Assembly (NCBI RefSeq): GCF_031583595.1
Contig: NZ_CP134145.1
Location: 3,472,001-3,536,000 of the forward strand
Direction of reading: 5' to 3'
Origin: Thalassotalea psychrophila
GTDB lineage: Bacteria > Pseudomonadota > Gammaproteobacteria > Enterobacterales > Alteromonadaceae
DNA length: 64,000 nt
Shown: one piece after another, positions 56,266 to 64,000 of the stretch
Position numbering within the stretch: position 1 is the first letter of the stretch
How the letters are laid out: each line of letters starts with the position of its first letter
Made by a program: the position numbers and the translations under genes
Notes under the pieces: generated by a model
Told to the model about the DNA's origin: nothing
The model's database searches: none
Seen by the model: the letters and a program-made list of their open reading frames with translations, nothing else

Positions 56266-56916
56266 TTATAATGCCTGATATTTTTCTATTGCTATTTCTA
56301 AATCATTACAAAATTCAAGCTTGCCTTTATACATAATTATAGCACTATCACAAAACTCTCGAATTTCCTTTAAATCATGGCTAACCATAATTACACTAGC
56401 ACTTTTACTTTTTTGTAATAGCGCATTCTTTGCTTTCCTTTTAAATTTTGGATCACCAACTGATGTAGCTTCATCAATTAAATACACATCAAAATCGATT
56501 GCAATGCAACATGCAAATGCTAATTTTGCACGCATACCACTTGAATAAGTTTGTACAGGTAAATCATATTTAACTCCAAGTTCAGCAAATTCTTTTACTT
56601 TTTTCTCATAAGCATCAATATTAGCGACACCGTTAACTCTAGCAATAAATCGTGTATTCTCTCTACCTGTCATTTTTGCATGAATACCTGTTGCTAACGC
56701 TACAGGCCAAGAAATACTCAAATTCGTTGTTATTTGTCCTTTGTTTGGATATTCACTACCAGCCAACAAACGAAAGAGAGTTGATTTACCTGCACCATTA
56801 GCTCCAAGAATAGCAATGTTATGATTCTGAGGAATTGAAAAAGACAGATTTTTCAATATATATTGTTTACCTAAATTAGATGGGTAATATTTAGTAACAT
56901 TATTTAATTTTATCAT
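56266..56916 (-). CDS. kpsT: KpsT-like capsule ABC transporter ATPase
   Basis: 216 residues. Motifs are Walker A AILGANGAGKSTLFRLLAG, the signature VQTYSSGMRAKLAFA, and Walker B FDVYLIDEATSVGDPKFKRK followed by HDLKEIREF, all as in KpsT/Wzt. It lacks the C-terminal carbohydrate-binding domain of O-antigen Wzt proteins, favouring a capsule-type transporter. The start at 56916 (MIKLNNVTKYYP) is chosen over an upstream in-frame ATG at 56985 because it begins at the conserved first strand and forms an ATGA overlap with the stop of kpsM. Confidence 0.93.
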   Translation of the reverse strand: MIKLNNVTKYYPSNLGKQYILKNLSFSIPQNHNIAILGANGAGKSTLFRLLAGSEYPNKGQITTNLSISWPVALATGIHAKMTGRENTRFIARVNGVANIDAYEKKVKEFAELGVKYDLPVQTYSSGMRAKLAFACCIAIDFDVYLIDEATSVGDPKFKRKAKNALLQKSKSASVIMVSHDLKEIREFCDSAIIMYKGKLEFCNDLEIAIEKYQAL

Positions 56917-57698
56917 CGACTTAAAACTTGCTTCCACGTTATTCGATAACAAGCTAAAGCAAAAAACACTAAGACTATAGTGCAACTAAGCAAATACGTA
57001 TCACTTACTCCTTGCGCACCAAAGGTTGGGTATGCTGCATCTCTTGACAATTCAACTGCATGTAATACCGGATTCCAGTCTAAATATCCCCAGTATTCTT
57101 TAGGAATATCTTGCAAACTGAAAAAGATACCTGAAAGAAAAAACATTGGTCTTTGTAACAAAGATTGAATTTTCTGAATTTCACTAATAAATGATGCTGC
57201 TATCGCAAATATTAAACCTAAGCTTACACTTATCAACCAGAGCTGTAATAAATACCCTCCTATTAATAAAGGGTTATTAAGTTGTGCCTCAAATTTCATA
57301 AAATAAATAAGCGCGAACAAAACTATAATAATCACTATATTGACTAAAAGCTCAAATAAAACTAGAGCGATTACTGCGCTAATTGGTTGTACTTGCCGGA
57401 AAGCAAATAGGGGTTTGTTTTTTTTTATTGCAGTTGATGCCGCACCTAAAGTTCCCAAAAATAGTTGAACAAAGAGCATTCCAAATAACATAAACATAAA
57501 TGTGGGCATTGCATGAGTAGTATCCCCCATTAACATTGACCTGCCATACGACAAAACAAAAATAAAAATCAAGGGATTTACAATTGCCCAACTAATACCA
57601 AATTTATCATTAAATTGACTTCTAATTTCCCGCAAAAATATTGCAAAGATAACATCTTGCCAAACTTGTATGCGAGATCGTTTTATCACTTCAGCCAT
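56913..57698 (-). CDS. kpsM: KpsM-like capsule ABC transporter permease
   Basis: 261-residue ABC-2 type permease. Six hydrophobic segments are visible, beginning with NDKFGISWAIVNPLIFIFVL. The loop QPISAVIALVLFELLVN and FFLSGIFFSLQDIPKEYWGY are typical of KpsM/Wzm proteins. With KpsT it drives glycan export across the inner membrane. The 4-base overlap with kpsT shows translational coupling, and the gene follows the KpsD-like exporter after 4 bases. Confidence 0.93.
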   Translation of the reverse strand: MAEVIKRSRIQVWQDVIFAIFLREIRSQFNDKFGISWAIVNPLIFIFVLSYGRSMLMGDTTHAMPTFMFMLFGMLFVQLFLGTLGAASTAIKKNKPLFAFRQVQPISAVIALVLFELLVNIVIIIVLFALIYFMKFEAQLNNPLLIGGYLLQLWLISVSLGLIFAIAASFISEIQKIQSLLQRPMFFLSGIFFSLQDIPKEYWGYLDWNPVLHAVELSRDAAYPTFGAQGVSDTYLLSCTIVLVFFALACYRITWKQVLSR

Positions 57699-57702
57699 TT
57701 AA

Positions 57703-59679
57703 TTAGTTTGCAACCACATCTGCAGCAACTGCTATTTGATAAATAATTTGTGTCAAGTCTTTAACAGTTTCCATTGATTTTGCTACAACCCTTGGTAAAA
57801 CAAGTATTTGATCGCCTGGCTGCAACGTAGCTAAATCAGAGCCTTCTGCCATCCAGCTGTCTGACTCTTCATCATGAAATGTGATCATGCCATTTGCATG
57901 AACGATTAAAAGACGCTCGTAGTTTGCTCGTTCAGTGTATCCTCCTGACCAAGCAATGTAATCTGTCACAGTTGCTTGTGAATTAAACACAACCGATTGT
58001 GGCATTAAAACTTCACCACCGATATGTATCAAATCGGTTTTTTCAGGGATAACGACAACATCACCTTGTTCTAAGTTTATGTTAGCTATTTCTCCTTTAT
58101 CAGAAACGATCACTTTACCTAGTGGCATTATTTTTTTCGCTCGTGCGACAAAGCCTGAAATTAATGATGCTTCTTGTACTTGAATGGCAGCTTCACCGGA
58201 TGAAATAGTAGGGTTTGTATACACATTTCGCTCTAAACGATCTAAAGATTGATCAATCATTTCTTTTTGTTTAAGTGCAACGCTTTCACGGCGAATATAA
58301 ATTGAACTGAAATCGGCTAGTTCAGGGTCAACTTGTACATGGTTTAACAGATCATATAATTTTGTTGGTTTTTTCGCTGTAAAATATGATGGCCCAATAA
58401 AACTACCTTCAAGTTTTACATCTAAGACTTGTGCGTCCCAGTCATCATTAAAAAATAGTTTGTCACCGTCCATTAAAGTGAAATCTTCAAATTCATTTAT
58501 TGGTTGATAAATTGAAAAAGGCCCTTCTGTTCGGGTGCCTACAACCCCAACATGAGAAATTTTAGTTAACGGTTTAGCATAATTTGTAAGTTCTGAACCT
58601 TGGGCTTGGTTATCTGTAAATTCAAATCTGAAAGGGTTTTTAGCGCCTGTAGTGACTACAACAGTTGCACCTTGTGGTTCGACTAGAATTACATCTTTAT
58701 CTTTAAAATTAATAGTTGGCATATAACCTTTGCGAATAAAATCGTAAAGATCAATTGTTACTATATTTTTGCCATCTCGGATAATCTGTATTTTACGGTA
58801 GCTACCACGTTCTGCATCAATACCGCCCGCACGTTTTAAAAAATATAATACTGAGTCTGAAGCCATACCTGCATACTGCCCAGGACGGATAACCGGCCCC
58901 GAAATATAAACACTTACAGGAGTCGCTGTTAATAAGTTTACGTAAATTTGCACGCTTTGTTTATAAACAGAACGTAATTTGGTAGTAACTAATTGATTTA
59001 TTTTACTAGCTGGTACATCTATAACTTGTATTGGTCCAATTTCAGGAATGAATATATTACCTTGGTTATCTACGGTAGTGACATCAGCAAAATTAACTGC
59101 ACCCCATAGCCAGATAGATATTTTATCTCCAGCGGCAATTAAATAATCATCGTTGGTGCCTTCTACACGCTCTGTTTCATAGCCGCCAGCAAAAATATTA
59201 GCACCGTATGGTGCGGGCATGCCCTCTTCAACAGTGGGAAGCAAAAGCTCGATAGGATATTCACCAGGGAGCATAGTACCTGAGCGGTAGATTTGAGAGT
59301 ATTCGCCTTGGTTTAACGCCGTTACATCAGTTGGCATTGATGAAGTACTATCAAGCTGTGTTAATGCTTGGTTAGGTGTCATGCTGCCAGCTAATGCTTG
59401 ATTAGCCGCATCCATTTTGGCTGACTTTGGTAATGCAGCGTTTGCAGGTTGTGCAAGCGTAAGCATAGTTAGAAGAGCTAAGCACAAAAATAAAAGATTG
59501 CGGCCTTCGCCACAAAGACGAAAAATTAAGCTTGAGTTCACTTCTGGATTCCCGCCTGCGCGGGAATGACGAGAAAGAATGCTTGCGATCTTTTGTGGGT
59601 TCCGGCATGCGCGGGAAAGACGAAAAATAAAGAAAGATTGCGGCATGCGCCACAATGACGGTGTTATTAAGTTAGTCAT
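57703..59679 (-). CDS. kpsD: KpsD-like outer-membrane polysaccharide export protein with REP-derived N-terminus
   Basis: About 658 residues. The mature part starts near ALPKSAKMDAANQALAG. It then has the polysaccharide-export domain (YLIAAGDKISIWLWGAVNFA), SLBB-type segments (VYISGPVIRPGQYAGMASDS; IHIGGEVLMPQSVVF) and a GDQILVLPR motif, as in KpsD/Wza OPX proteins. The signal peptide core is NLLFLCLALLTMLTLAQPANA, but about 45 residues encoded by REP-like repeats precede it. ATG 59679 is chosen for its GGGG site and its overlap with the upstream lipoprotein stop. Alternatives are ATG 59691, or GTG 59541 inside the repeats, which would give a normal-length signal peptide. Confidence 0.82.
   Translation of the reverse strand: MTNLITPSLWRMPQSFFIFRLSRACRNPQKIASILSRHSRAGGNPEVNSSLIFRLCGEGRNLLFLCLALLTMLTLAQPANAALPKSAKMDAANQALAGSMTPNQALTQLDSTSSMPTDVTALNQGEYSQIYRSGTMLPGEYPIELLLPTVEEGMPAPYGANIFAGGYETERVEGTNDDYLIAAGDKISIWLWGAVNFADVTTVDNQGNIFIPEIGPIQVIDVPASKINQLVTTKLRSVYKQSVQIYVNLLTATPVSVYISGPVIRPGQYAGMASDSVLYFLKRAGGIDAERGSYRKIQIIRDGKNIVTIDLYDFIRKGYMPTINFKDKDVILVEPQGATVVVTTGAKNPFRFEFTDNQAQGSELTNYAKPLTKISHVGVVGTRTEGPFSIYQPINEFEDFTLMDGDKLFFNDDWDAQVLDVKLEGSFIGPSYFTAKKPTKLYDLLNHVQVDPELADFSSIYIRRESVALKQKEMIDQSLDRLERNVYTNPTISSGEAAIQVQEASLISGFVARAKKIMPLGKVIVSDKGEIANINLEQGDVVVIPEKTDLIHIGGEVLMPQSVVFNSQATVTDYIAWSGGYTERANYERLLIVHANGMITFHDEESDSWMAEGSDLATLQPGDQILVLPRVVAKSMETVKDLTQIIYQIAVAADVVAN
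59505..59665. repeat. Four-unit REP-like palindrome array inside the start of the kpsD-like gene
   Basis: Four related units with a GGxTTCCxGC...CGCGGGAAxGACGA pattern and small inverted repeats lie at about 59510-59540, 59549-59575, 59597-59627 and 59638-59665. One contains ATTCCCGCCTGCGCGGGAAT, a near-perfect palindrome. Copies alternate between GATTGCGGC-type and GGGTTCCGGC-type versions. Their local GC content is much higher than the surroundings. All lie within the reading frame of the exporter. Confidence 0.8.
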
Positions 59680-60085
59680 TAATAGCCCCATTATAGTTTG
59701 TCATCAATGGAGATATAAAAAACCAAGTTTCATTATTCTTACAAGCTCTTCTGTCCTGCCCGTAATATTTACTTTCTGGGTTTAACGTTTTAGTTGATTC
59801 AACTGTATCAGTTTTAGTTAAGTTAAAAGCAATACACCAATGTCCCATTGCTGAAATATAAGTATTTTCAACATTTATTGAACCGTAATCAGAATCTATT
59901 GAAGTTCCCTGGAAAGCATTATTTAAACTTGCCCATAAATCTTCCGGCAATATTTCGGCAGAAGAATAACTTAACGTTGACTTGGAAATTAACGGCACCT
60001 GAGCAGTAACGTCAGGCGGGGGTGATACACAAGCTGTTAATAAACATAAACTTGCAGGAAATAGTAAAGCAAAAAAAGTTTTCAT
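59672..60085 (-). CDS. Small lipoprotein upstream of the capsule exporter
   Basis: 137 residues with a lipoprotein signal peptide (KTFFALLFPASLCLLTAC, lipobox LTAC) and a mature part of about 118 residues containing three cysteines. No enzymatic motif is recognised. Its position between wecA and the KpsD-like exporter, and its overlap with the exporter's start, suggest an accessory outer-membrane or periplasmic role in polysaccharide export. It could be an assembly pilotin for the OPX channel, but that is inference. Confidence 0.6.
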   Translation of the reverse strand: MKTFFALLFPASLCLLTACVSPPPDVTAQVPLISKSTLSYSSAEILPEDLWASLNNAFQGTSIDSDYGSINVENTYISAMGHWCIAFNLTKTDTVESTKTLNPESKYYGQDRRACKNNETWFFISPLMTNYNGAIND

Positions 60086-60238
60086 GTTTTTATAATTTAT
60101 TGATTAATTAATAACCTGCATTTATTTCAGATTAAAGATAAATACAGTGAATAATTTTGATGGTTTAATTGTATATGAGAATAAACAAATCTTCCATGTT
60201 AATACTGAAATTAACTGTATGTTTTGCTTAAAGAATTG

Positions 60239-61300
60239 TTATTTACTAACTTTAATGAAGCGGTTAAGTGCCTTTGTACTACGCAGCACACTATGATACA
60301 TGCCAAAGATAGCTAAAAACAATGCCAACATTAAGCTTTCAGGTACAAAGTAAACTTCACCTAAGATACCAATAGTTGTCAATAACGCCGCCATAATTGA
60401 AATAATAACTAACGTTTGACGTTGGTTATAGCCTAACCGTAGCAGGATGTGGTGTATATGGTCTCTATCTGGTTTAAATGGAGATTGGCCTTTTTTTATT
60501 CGTCGAATAACGATTGCTAACATATCCATTAATGGGATAGCCGTTAGATATAAAGCCGTTATTGCATTAAATGAACGCAACTCACCTTGAGAGCCTTCAG
60601 ATAATAGCCACACAACACTTAAGCCAATAAACATTGAGCCAGCATCGCCCATGAATATTTTTTTACTTTTCCCTTCAGGAATACCTAAGTTAAATAATAA
60701 ATATGGGAAAATTGCGGTTGCAAGAATAAGCGCATAGCTAATGTAACCTTCATGTCCTTTCAATATAAATAAAATTGAAATACCAGCAAAGGTATTGATA
60801 CTTAATGAGCCAACTAGGCCGTCAATGCCATCGATCATATTGAAAGCATTTATCGCGACTATGATGGCAAAGTATGTAAATGGTATACCAAACCAGCCAA
60901 GATCTAATTCACCAAAAGCAAATAAATTACCTAAATCATGAATATACGCACCAACACCATAGATCATTAAGCTGGCAATGATTAATTGACCAACAAGTCG
61001 TACGCCAACGCTTAAGTCATATTTATCGTCAACCGCGCCAATAAATACCATCATTGCTGATGCAATTAGGTATAAACGAAGTTCTTGAGTATTAGGGAGC
61101 CAAATAGTTGTTGCCGCTAAAACGGCTAAAAATATTGAAATACCACCAATAAGAGGTACATTACCACTGTGTTTTTTTCTGGCCGAAGGTGTATCTACTA
61201 AACCGAATTCGAGAGCTAAAGGTTTAATAACTTTGATTGCTGCAAAAGCAAAAAGAAAGGCAGTACAAGCAGGATAAATTAAAATTGAGAAATCAAACAT
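60239..61300 (-). CDS. wecA: Undecaprenyl-phosphate GlcNAc-1-phosphate transferase
   Basis: 353-residue polytopic membrane enzyme of the MraY/WecA family, transferring a HexNAc-1-phosphate from UDP-HexNAc to undecaprenyl phosphate to start glycan assembly. It shows FIGAVDDKYDLSVGVRLVGQ with the Asp-rich motif, NAFNMIDGIDGLVGSLS, FMGDAGSMFIGL, and the HIHHILLRLGYNQRQT loop characteristic of WecA. It is the first gene of the minus-strand locus, after a 467-base divergent spacer. WecA starts O-antigen and other lipid-linked glycans; group 2 capsules usually start from a lipid with a Kdo linker instead, so the pairing with a Kps exporter is notable. Confidence 0.92.
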   Translation of the reverse strand: MFDFSILIYPACTAFLFAFAAIKVIKPLALEFGLVDTPSARKKHSGNVPLIGGISIFLAVLAATTIWLPNTQELRLYLIASAMMVFIGAVDDKYDLSVGVRLVGQLIIASLMIYGVGAYIHDLGNLFAFGELDLGWFGIPFTYFAIIVAINAFNMIDGIDGLVGSLSINTFAGISILFILKGHEGYISYALILATAIFPYLLFNLGIPEGKSKKIFMGDAGSMFIGLSVVWLLSEGSQGELRSFNAITALYLTAIPLMDMLAIVIRRIKKGQSPFKPDRDHIHHILLRLGYNQRQTLVIISIMAALLTTIGILGEVYFVPESLMLALFLAIFGMYHSVLRSTKALNRFIKVSK

Positions 61301-61767
61301 TTGAAATTTTTCTCGTATTTATACTGTAACCAAAGATAAAACGTCTCCACAAACTACAAATAAATCTATTTATTCTAATAATTAATAAACACATAACTTT
61401 ATTAAGTTTAATGTATTTATTTTAACGAGTGGTTTAATATTAGCAGATTTCTTTATCTTTGCTCAAGATGTAAAATCTTTCTATTAAACACTAGTTTAAG
61501 CGTAGTGATTATAGGCAATATCAGATCTATTTTAAAGTTCTTTATACTACTAAATTGTAATTTTTGTGTTAATGCATTTTAGTTTTATGTATTTATAACT
61601 ATTTATTTCGTATTAAAAAGTTTGTTTTTGTACAAATTTCCATTTAAACGTTTACAAAAAACCTTATACGAATTGTTACAGTTTGACTAACTTCTCTTGC
61701 ATTTACTTTTTACGATAGGTATAACCATTGTGTTTTTAAAATTATAAGAAGTTATATAGGAAGTTAA
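61301..61767. other. Divergent regulatory region between wecA and the POT transporter
   Basis: A 467-base very AT-rich spacer. It should hold the main promoter of the polysaccharide locus (minus) and that of the transporter (plus). I found no JUMPstart/ops element and no convincing operator. TTGACT at 61683 could be a -35 hexamer for the plus-strand gene, but no well spaced -10 was clear. Confidence 0.4.
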
Positions 61768-63261
61768 ATGTCTAATTCGAATGTGGGGCCTAATGCAGGC
61801 AATATGTTTGGTCACCCGAAAGGTTTGTTCTTACTTTTTGGTACCGAAATGTGGGAACGTATGAGTTACTACGGTATGCGTGGTATTTTTGTACTTTATT
61901 TAGTAGCGATGGCCGGAAATTTTGGCTGGGATATGGCCTACTTTGGTATTGATGCTGCTGCAGAAGGTGCTGAAAAAGCATTCCAAACGGCTCTACAATC
62001 TAAAGCGCTTGGTATTTTAGGTATCTACGCCTTCTTCGTTTATGTAACACCTGTATTAGGTGGTTGGATGGCCGATAATGTATGGGGCCAACGTAAATCT
62101 ATTATCGTTGGTGGCTTACTAATGATGGTAGGTCAATTTTCCCTAGGTATGCCGCATAGCTTTATTCCTGGTATGGAAGAGACTTTCTTATGGATCGGTC
62201 TTATATTCCTTATTTTGGGTAATGGTTTCTTCAAACCAAACATTTCAACTATGGTTGGTGATTTATATGAAGAAGGTGACAAGCGTCGTGATGCTGCTTT
62301 CACAATCTTCTATATGGGTATCAACTTAGGTTCAATTTTAGGTTACTTAGTAGTAGGTACTATTGGTGAAAAAATTAATTACCAATACGGTTTCTTAGTA
62401 GCTGGTTTTGGTATGTTACTAGGTGTGCTTTTACAACTTGCACTTTCGAACAAATATTTAGGCAATATTGGTGTAGAACCATCAGCTAAACAACTTAAAG
62501 GCGAGTCTGCTGCTTCAAACGCACCATTAACGTCTGAAGAGCGTGACCGTGTTAAAGTTATTTTAATCATGTCATTCTTTACTATTATTTTCTGGTTAGG
62601 TTTTGAGCAAGCTGCAGGTTCAATGAACCTTTTCGCTAAATACAGAACTGACTTAGTATTTTTCGGTTGGGAAATGCCAGCCTCATGGTTACAAACGGTA
62701 AACCCTATTTTCGTAATTATCTTAGCGCCAATATTTGCTGCTATGTGGTTGAAGATGGGCGCTGCTGAGCCAAACTCTCCGAAGAAATTTGCTATGGGGA
62801 TGTTTTTCTTAGGCCTTGGTTTTATTTCAATGGTAATGGCCGCGTTACAAATTGGCGATTCAGAGACTGTTAAAGCTCACGTTATTTGGCTAGTACTTGC
62901 CTACTTGTTCCATACTATGGGTGAATTATGTTTATCGCCAATTGGTCTTTCAATGGTAACTAAACTTGCTCCTCTGAAATACACATCATTACTTATGGGT
63001 ATGTGGTTCTTCTTCTCTGGTGTTGGTAACTATTTAGCTGCATGGGTTGGCCAAATGGTTGGTGAAACAGGTCCTCTACAAGCCTTCTCTGGTGTTGCAA
63101 TTATGGCATTCCTTGCTGGTATTTGCTTATGGTTACTAAGCGACAGGCTTGTTGACTGGATGCATGGCGCTGAAGATTCTCACCCTCAAAATATGGATGA
63201 GAAACTTGCAGAAGAGATTGCTGTTACTGGTACTCATGAAGGTATTTCTGAGAAGCATTAA
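61768..63261 (+). CDS. Proton-dependent oligopeptide (POT/PTR2) transporter
   Basis: 497-residue major-facilitator transporter of the POT family, importing di- and tripeptides with protons. The helix-1 motif EMWERMSYYGMRGIFVLYLV carries the ExxER signature. GGWMADNVWGQRKSIIVGG, the PTR motif FTIFYMGINLGSILGYLVVG and FWLGFEQAAGSMNLFA are typical of bacterial POT proteins (DtpA/YjdL type). Many transmembrane helices are visible. The start at 61768 follows AGGAAG. A clear terminator follows at 63320. It is not functionally tied to the capsule genes. Confidence 0.92.
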   Translation: MSNSNVGPNAGNMFGHPKGLFLLFGTEMWERMSYYGMRGIFVLYLVAMAGNFGWDMAYFGIDAAAEGAEKAFQTALQSKALGILGIYAFFVYVTPVLGGWMADNVWGQRKSIIVGGLLMMVGQFSLGMPHSFIPGMEETFLWIGLIFLILGNGFFKPNISTMVGDLYEEGDKRRDAAFTIFYMGINLGSILGYLVVGTIGEKINYQYGFLVAGFGMLLGVLLQLALSNKYLGNIGVEPSAKQLKGESAASNAPLTSEERDRVKVILIMSFFTIIFWLGFEQAAGSMNLFAKYRTDLVFFGWEMPASWLQTVNPIFVIILAPIFAAMWLKMGAAEPNSPKKFAMGMFFLGLGFISMVMAALQIGDSETVKAHVIWLVLAYLFHTMGELCLSPIGLSMVTKLAPLKYTSLLMGMWFFFSGVGNYLAAWVGQMVGETGPLQAFSGVAIMAFLAGICLWLLSDRLVDWMHGAEDSHPQNMDEKLAEEIAVTGTHEGISEKH

Positions 63262-63272
63262 ATAGACTCAAG

Positions 63273-63299
63273 TCGTCCCGTACTTGTTACGGGATCTGG
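63273..63299. repeat. REP-like palindrome after the transporter gene
   Basis: TCCCGTA (63276-63282) pairs perfectly with TACGGGA (63288-63294) around CTTGT. It is the same family as the palindrome at 15266-15290. Confidence 0.55.
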
Positions 63300-63319
63300 A
63301 CTATTAATAGTTTAATTCA

Positions 63320-63348
63320 AAACGGAAGCTGGTCTTCCGTTTTTTTTT
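63320..63348 (+). terminator. Rho-independent terminator of the POT transporter gene
   Basis: AACGGAAG (63321-63328), a short loop and CTTCCGTT form an 8-base stem directly followed by eight or more T residues. It lies about 60 bases after the stop codon. Confidence 0.92.
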
Positions 63349-63647
63349 GCCTAATGTTTAGCGTTTATTTGCTATACCACGATGACACCAATGCTATCGA
63401 ACACTCATGGCAAGATGTACCGTTTATACTCCTTATTAAGGTTTGTTCTGTTTCAAAGTTTACATTTCGCTACAGCCTAACTACGACAAGATGCAATTGT
63501 TCAGTTGATATGAATATAGGAGCAATAAAGAACGCAAGGCGTAGTAGCTAAATTAACCCTGTACAGCGTAAATAACGTTATATAACAATGACAGTTCAAG
63601 CAAATGCAATAACAAAGGAGGTATAGGTTAATATGGAGTGCTTAAAC
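63349..63647. other. Spacer with no recognisable gene
   Basis: About 300 bases between the terminator and the end of pgpA. Only short weak frames are seen and none is convincing. The stretch around 63530, AACGCAAGGCGTAGTAGC, hints at a dispersed intergenic repeat, but I cannot define its ends. Confidence 0.35.
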
Positions 63648-64000
63648 TTAAAAGATTAAATGCATCAACACACAAGCCAGAATGCCTGCGATAATGTCGT
63701 CTAGCATGATGCCAAAGCCGCCGCCGACTTTTTTGTCTGCAATAGATATTGGCCAAGGTTTGGCGATATCGAGAATACGAAAGAAGATAAAGCCTACAAT
63801 TATTGTTTGCCAAGTAGCAGGAACAGCTATCATGGTAATGAAGAAACCGGCGATTTCATCCCATACAATTGCACCATGATCGTGTACGCCAGCGTCTTTT
63901 GATGCTTTGTCACAGATCCAAATCCCTACGATTGAAATAAAAACAGTTATTGCGATAAATACGTTTAAAGAAAGTTGTGAGCATAATAGGTACAAGGGAA
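63648..64000 (-). CDS. pgpA: Phosphatidylglycerophosphatase A, 3' part
   Basis: The last 117 codons of PgpA, which dephosphorylates phosphatidylglycerophosphate to phosphatidylglycerol in the inner membrane. Conserved stretches are CDKASKDAGVHDHGAIVWDE, FFRILDIAKPWPISIADKKV and GGFGIMLDDIIAGILACVLM, all aligning with E. coli PgpA. The sequence continues off the window end, so the N-terminus and true start are not visible. A TTG at 63995 is only internal. Hydrophobic helices surround the conserved motifs. Confidence 0.92.
   Translation of the reverse strand, partial: PLYLLCSQLSLNVFIAITVFISIVGIWICDKASKDAGVHDHGAIVWDEIAGFFITMIAVPATWQTIIVGFIFFRILDIAKPWPISIADKKVGGGFGIMLDDIIAGILACVLMHLIF

Noticed and set aside
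59402..59653. An alternative minus-strand frame over the REP array encoding Arg/Ser-rich repeats
   Set aside because: SFPRRRES-type peptides are the typical false translation of REP elements; the exporter frame explains the region.
59505..59665. Repeated units considered as a CRISPR array
   Set aside because: Units are palindromic, unequal and very short-spaced, lie inside a gene, and no cas genes are present.

Overview
The window is AT-rich chromosomal DNA of a Gram-negative marine gammaproteobacterium. The best guess is Alteromonadales, family Colwelliaceae (Thalassotalea/Colwellia-like). This is inferred from FadI, PutP, POT-transporter and PgpA protein types, a FadR-like operator, DUF3379 next to an ECF sigma factor, and dispersed short palindromes beginning TTATACCAACTT. 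No 16S rRNA or tRNA gene was seen, so the assignment is inference.

Layout. (1) 1-12.5 kb is housekeeping: the 5' part of fadI (-), a MoxR/DUF58/BatA-BatB/C-BatD operon (+), an ECF sigma factor with a DUF3379 partner (+), putP (-) and a degenerate EAL protein (+). (2) 12.5-16.3 kb is a sugar-metabolism group (-): pgi, galE and a DHH phosphoesterase-like gene. (3) 16.4-23.4 kb is a scarred region, mostly +. It has two intact GT2 genes and one GT4 gene, plus wreckage: a broken glycosyltransferase, a decayed IS1595/ISXO2-type transposase joined to a C-terminal fragment of lipA, an IS91-type remnant, and a C-terminal remnant of a second rhamnosyltransferase-like gene. A lipoprotein that may be a sialyltransferase-fold glycosyltransferase lies here on the - strand. 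(4) 23.4-61.3 kb is one large, almost entirely - strand surface-polysaccharide locus. (5) 61.8-64 kb returns to housekeeping with a POT peptide transporter (+) and the 3' part of pgpA (-).

The polysaccharide locus reads from 61.3 kb down to 23.4 kb. It starts with WecA (lipid-linked initiation), a small lipoprotein, and a group 2-type ABC capsule exporter (KpsD-like OPX protein, KpsM permease, KpsT ATPase, KpsE-like co-polymerase). The complete dTDP-L-rhamnose pathway follows (rmlA, rmlC, rmlD, rmlB). Next come glycosyltransferases and decorating enzymes: a GT4-like enzyme, a FkbM-like protein with a coiled coil, sulfotransferase-like proteins, a GT2-GT47 fusion, a GT10 fucosyltransferase, a WcbI-GSCFA protein and an SGNH-like protein. 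GDP-mannose 4,6-dehydratase and a broken GDP-fucose synthase are present, with a GT25-sulfotransferase-methyltransferase three-domain protein between them. The distal end has proteins with repeated GW...GNGxHGF domains, a CDP-glycerol module (TagD-type cytidylyltransferase plus a giant RgpF/TagF-type polymerase), a large GT2 and another sulfotransferase. Together these predict a rhamnose-containing, probably sulfated and glycerol-phosphate-bearing capsule or O-chain exported by an ABC transporter. Fucosylation is implied by gmd and GT10 but is uncertain because fcl is disrupted.

The most noteworthy observations are: the three-domain GT25/sulfotransferase/methyltransferase protein; the teichoic-acid-like module in a Gram-negative capsule locus; a REP-like array that appears inserted in frame in the signal-peptide region of the KpsD-like exporter; the lipA fragment hitch-hiking beside IS remnants; and the mismatch between an intact gmd/fucosyltransferase and a broken fcl.
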